Shown here: positions 5,636 to 7,418 of the stretch, one piece after another
How the letters are laid out: each line of letters begins with the position of its first letter
Numbering within the stretch: position 1 is the first letter of the stretch
Assembly (NCBI GenBank): GCA_045593825.1
Contig: JAZNXI010000140.1
Location: 1-7,418 of the forward strand
Direction: 5' to 3'
DNA from: SIG299 sp045593825
GTDB lineage: Bacteria > Bacillota > Clostridia > Lachnospirales > Lachnospiraceae
Length of the DNA: 7,418 bases
Translations under genes and position numbers: made by a program
Notes under the pieces: model-generated
Databases searched by the model: none
Told to the model about the DNA's origin: nothing
What the model saw: only the letters and a program-made list of their open reading frames with translations

Positions 5636-6088
5636 ATGTTAGAAGTCGGAACAAAAGCACCGGCATTTTCCTTGCCGGATCAGAACGGAATCGTTCATAC
5701 ATTAGAGGATTATAAGGGCAAGAAGGTAGTGTTATACTTTTATCCGAAGGATAATACCTCCGGCTGTTCTAAGCAGGCCTGCGGCTTTGCGGAACTGTAT
5801 CCGCAGTTTACGGAAAAAGGTGCCGTGGTTATCGGTATCAGTAAGGACAGCGTGGCATCCCACAAGAAGTTTGAAGAAAAGTTTGGTCTGCCGTTTACCT
5901 TACTTTCTGATACAGAGCTTGCCGCAATCAAAGCCTATGATGTGTGGCAGGAAAAGAACATGTACGGTAAAATCACTATGGGCGTGGTGCGCACTACTTA
6001 TCTGATTGATGAAAATGGTGTGATTGTCAAGGCATTTGGTAAGGTCAAGGCAGCAGAAAATCCGGCAAAGATGTTGGCAGAAGTGTAA
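5636..6088 (+). CDS. bcp: Thioredoxin-dependent thiol peroxidase, Bcp/PrxQ type
   Basis: This 150-residue cytoplasmic peroxiredoxin reduces hydrogen peroxide and organic hydroperoxides and is recycled by thioredoxin. Typical N-terminal strands (VGTKAPAFSLPDQNG, 4-18) are followed by the active site YPKDNTSGCSKQACGF (36-51). The signature P37-x3-T41-x2-C44 gives the peroxidatic cysteine. C49, five residues later, is the resolving cysteine expected in the atypical two-cysteine Bcp/PrxQ class. R119 in GVVRTTYLID is the conserved active-site arginine. Length is full and the C-terminus is normal. AGGAG (5621-5625) precedes the ATG by 10 bases. It is 32 bases downstream of the flavodoxin gene and 11 bases ahead of the ATPase gene, so it sits inside the operon and not as a stand-alone stress gene. 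Confidence 0.95.
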   Translation: MLEVGTKAPAFSLPDQNGIVHTLEDYKGKKVVLYFYPKDNTSGCSKQACGFAELYPQFTEKGAVVIGISKDSVASHKKFEEKFGLPFTLLSDTELAAIKAYDVWQEKNMYGKITMGVVRTTYLIDENGVIVKAFGKVKAAENPAKMLAEV

Positions 6089-6099
6089 AAGGTGTAAAA

Positions 6100-6969
6100 A
6101 TGCTTTATTTATCCCAGTTTGAATTCCCGGATGCAGATGAGGAATTCGATTATATCTTAAAACAAAAGAAAACCTGCTATGATACTTATTATCCCTTCAA
6201 AATTCTGTCGGAGCATCAGTTGAAGTGTCTCAATTTCGAGCCGGTCACCATTTTGTATGGCGGTAATGGTTCCGGCAAAACTACGGCACTGAATATCATG
6301 GCAGAAAAACTTGGATTGCAGCGGGATGCATTGTACAACCGGTCTGCCTTTTTTGAAGGGTATACAGGGCTTTGTTATTATGCATCCGAGCGGGAGATTC
6401 CAAAGGACAGCCGCATTATTACCAGTGATGATGTGTTTGACTTTATGCTGAATTTACGGAGCCTCAATGAAGGCATTGATAATTCCAGGGAAGATTTGTT
6501 GGAAGAATACCGCAGATTGACCGATCCCTTTGCGCCCCGCTTCCAGTTGCATTCTTTGGACGATTACGAGCAGTTAAAACGTGTGACGGCTGCCAGACGT
6601 AAGACCAAATCACAGTATGTCAGGGACTATCTCGGTAGTAATATCAGGGAGCGTTCCAACGGAGAAAGTGCACTCATGTACTTTACCAATAAGATTCAGG
6701 AAAACGGTTTATATCTTTTAGACGAGCCGGAAAACAGCCTGTCTCCGGAGCGTCAGATGGAGCTGGTAAAGTTTTTAGAGGATTCGGTGCGGTTCTTTGG
6801 ATGCCAGTTTGTGATTGCTACCCATTCGCCGTTTTTCCTCGCTATGCGTGATGCCAAGATTTATGATTTGTCCGGCGAAAAGGCCTGTGTGAAGCGATGG
6901 ACGGAGCTTGCCAATGTGCGGGCGTATTATGAATTCTTTAAGAAGCATGAAGCGGAGTTTGAGGATTAG
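6100..6969 (+). CDS. ABC-type AAA family ATPase, single domain
   Basis: This 289-residue soluble ATPase has a complete ABC/SMC-like nucleotide site. Walker A is GGNGSGKTT (54-62). The signature-like RSNGES is at 185-190. Walker B is LYLLDEPENS (204-213) with catalytic E209, followed by a D-loop-like LSPERQ (214-219), and the switch histidine is H242 in IATHSPFF. There are no membrane segments, no permease gene nearby and no long coiled coil, so it is not an importer or exporter subunit or a full SMC protein. It resembles the stand-alone predicted ATPases common in Firmicutes, whose role is not known. A weak SD (AAAAGGTG, 6087-6094) partly overlaps the end of the peroxidase gene, which suggests coupling. 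No nuclease, TOPRIM or effector domain is present, so a defence role has no direct support. Confidence 0.88.
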   Translation: MLYLSQFEFPDADEEFDYILKQKKTCYDTYYPFKILSEHQLKCLNFEPVTILYGGNGSGKTTALNIMAEKLGLQRDALYNRSAFFEGYTGLCYYASEREIPKDSRIITSDDVFDFMLNLRSLNEGIDNSREDLLEEYRRLTDPFAPRFQLHSLDDYEQLKRVTAARRKTKSQYVRDYLGSNIRERSNGESALMYFTNKIQENGLYLLDEPENSLSPERQMELVKFLEDSVRFFGCQFVIATHSPFFLAMRDAKIYDLSGEKACVKRWTELANVRAYYEFFKKHEAEFED

Positions 6970-6998
6970 GTCAAAAACACTTTAACACAATTTAAGAA

Positions 6999-7027
6999 TT
7001 TAATTTTTACCTCTGATACTGTATACT
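6999..7027 (+). promoter_or_regulatory. Weak candidate promoter before the CD3324-type gene
   Basis: TATACT (7022-7027) could be a -10 box with TTTAAT (6999-7004) as a poor -35 at 17 bases. The stretch 6970-7094 is AT-rich and holds no clear GC-rich hairpin, so whether transcription ends after the ATPase cannot be told. Confidence 0.35.
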
Positions 7028-7047
7028 CTAAATTGTTCAGGGCAATA

Positions 7048-7059
7048 TTGTGGCCACAA
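7048..7059. promoter_or_regulatory. Perfect 12-bp palindrome, candidate operator
   Basis: TTGTGGCCACAA is a perfect palindrome 36 bases ahead of the TTG start, downstream of the candidate -10. Copies of AATATT lie on either side (7044-7049 and 7073-7078), and an odd palindrome TTCTGAGAA lies at 7066-7074. There is no T-run, so it is not a terminator. A binding site for a dimeric regulator, perhaps the downstream helix-turn-helix protein itself, is an inference from position. Confidence 0.4.
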
Positions 7060-7094
7060 AACATGTTCTGAGAATATTTAGAGAGGTGATTATT

Positions 7095-7418
7095 TTGAAA
7101 TACGAAAACGGAAAAGATATTTTCCCGGAGCGGCTGCTAAAGCAGATTCAAAAGTACGTGTCCGGTAAATTAGTATACATACCTTCTCCAGAGGAAAAGA
7201 AAGAGGACTGGGGAGAAGCCTCCGGTTACCGGCAGTATCTGCAGAAGCGGAATTTGGACATCCAGTTAAAGTTCCGTAACGGCGTAACCATCGGGCAGCT
7301 GGCGGAGGAATATTGCCTCTCTCATGAAACAATCAAAAAGATTGCGTATTCAAAGAAAGAGGTGTTTATTATGGATTACAAATGTACCCTGTCATCGGCG
7401 GTCAATTATGCCAGAAAC
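7095..7418 (+). CDS. CD3324-family helix-turn-helix protein, 3' partial
   Basis: The frame starts at TTG 7095, with SD GAGAGGTG (7081-7088) 6 bases upstream, and is still open at the window edge after 108 residues. The N-terminal pattern KYENGKDIFPERLLKQIQKY, then GKLVYIP (24-30), WGEASGYRQYLQKRN (39-53) and the helix-turn-helix NGVTIGQLAEEYCLSHETIK (62-81), are those of the small CD3324-type proteins of clostridia, which I know as about 90 residues. By the helix-turn-helix they are probably DNA-binding, but I know of no characterised function. Here the frame continues past the usual end (near IAYSKKE, residue 89) into MDYKCTLSSAVNYARN. So it is either a two-domain version or the window shows the join with a second gene in the same frame. 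The upstream palindrome may be its operator. Confidence 0.75.
   Translation, partial: MKYENGKDIFPERLLKQIQKYVSGKLVYIPSPEEKKEDWGEASGYRQYLQKRNLDIQLKFRNGVTIGQLAEEYCLSHETIKKIAYSKKEVFIMDYKCTLSSAVNYARN
7356..7373 (+). promoter_or_regulatory. In-frame internal ribosome site and ATG within the CD3324-type frame
   Basis: AAAGAGGTG (7356-7364) is 6 bases before an ATG at 7371, in the same frame as the gene started at 7095 (codon 93). The site is at least as good as the SD of the upstream TTG. It could produce a separate C-terminal protein or be chance in a purine-rich K-K-E coding stretch. Confidence 0.4.

Noticed and set aside
6100..6969. Anti-phage defence ATPase (OLD- or retron-like)
   Set aside because: The protein is a lone ATPase without TOPRIM, nuclease or effector domain, and its neighbours are housekeeping redox genes.
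6970..7030. Intrinsic terminator after the ATPase gene
   Set aside because: The stretch is AT-rich with only short AATTT/AAATT symmetry and no GC stem ahead of a T-run.
7090..7332. Minus-strand open frame of 80 codons opposite the CD3324-type gene
   Set aside because: The plus-strand frame has a family match and a good SD. The minus frame has no recognisable features.

Overview
The window looks like chromosome from a Gram-positive anaerobe of the Clostridia, most likely near Lachnospiraceae. The reasons are moderate GC with strong purine-rich Shine-Dalgarno (SD) sites, extended -10 promoters, paired half-size chromate transporters, a CD3324-type small helix-turn-helix protein, and a tiny holin-like type I toxin. 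This placement is inference from gene content. No marker gene is present.

Region 1 (1-3949, + strand) is a tight gene string: a SAM-dependent methyltransferase cut at its 5' end, two half-size CHR (chromate-transporter family) membrane proteins joined by an ATGA overlap, an APH-fold small-molecule kinase, and an endonuclease/exonuclease/phosphatase-fold hydrolase. Gaps are under 20 bases, so co-transcription is likely. The string has no obvious common pathway.

Region 2 (3950-4361) has no gene of ordinary size, but it holds the most interesting element of the window: a complete type I toxin-antitoxin cassette. A 32-residue single-span hydrophobic peptide is encoded on the minus strand (4196 to 4098), behind an extended -10 promoter and an SD that can fold into a tetraloop hairpin. 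A short convergent RNA of about 85 nt starts near 4022 on the plus strand from its own extended -10 promoter. Both transcripts end at one perfect 13-bp bidirectional terminator (4063-4105). The two transcripts also begin with nearly the same sequence, which appears in the DNA as an inverted repeat bracketing the cassette. The promoter of the next operon lies on the far side.

Region 3 (about 4299-6969, + strand) is a probable operon with a redox theme: a short QueG-like 4Fe-4S protein, a flavodoxin-domain protein, a Bcp-type thiol peroxidase, and an orphan ABC-type AAA ATPase. The first three would handle electrons, iron-sulfur/corrin-type chemistry and peroxides. The ATPase is coupled by position, not by evident function.

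Region 4 (6970-7418) is an AT-rich intergenic stretch with a perfect 12-bp palindrome, followed by a TTG-started CD3324-family helix-turn-helix protein. It is still open at the window edge and carries a well-placed in-frame internal SD/ATG at 7371.
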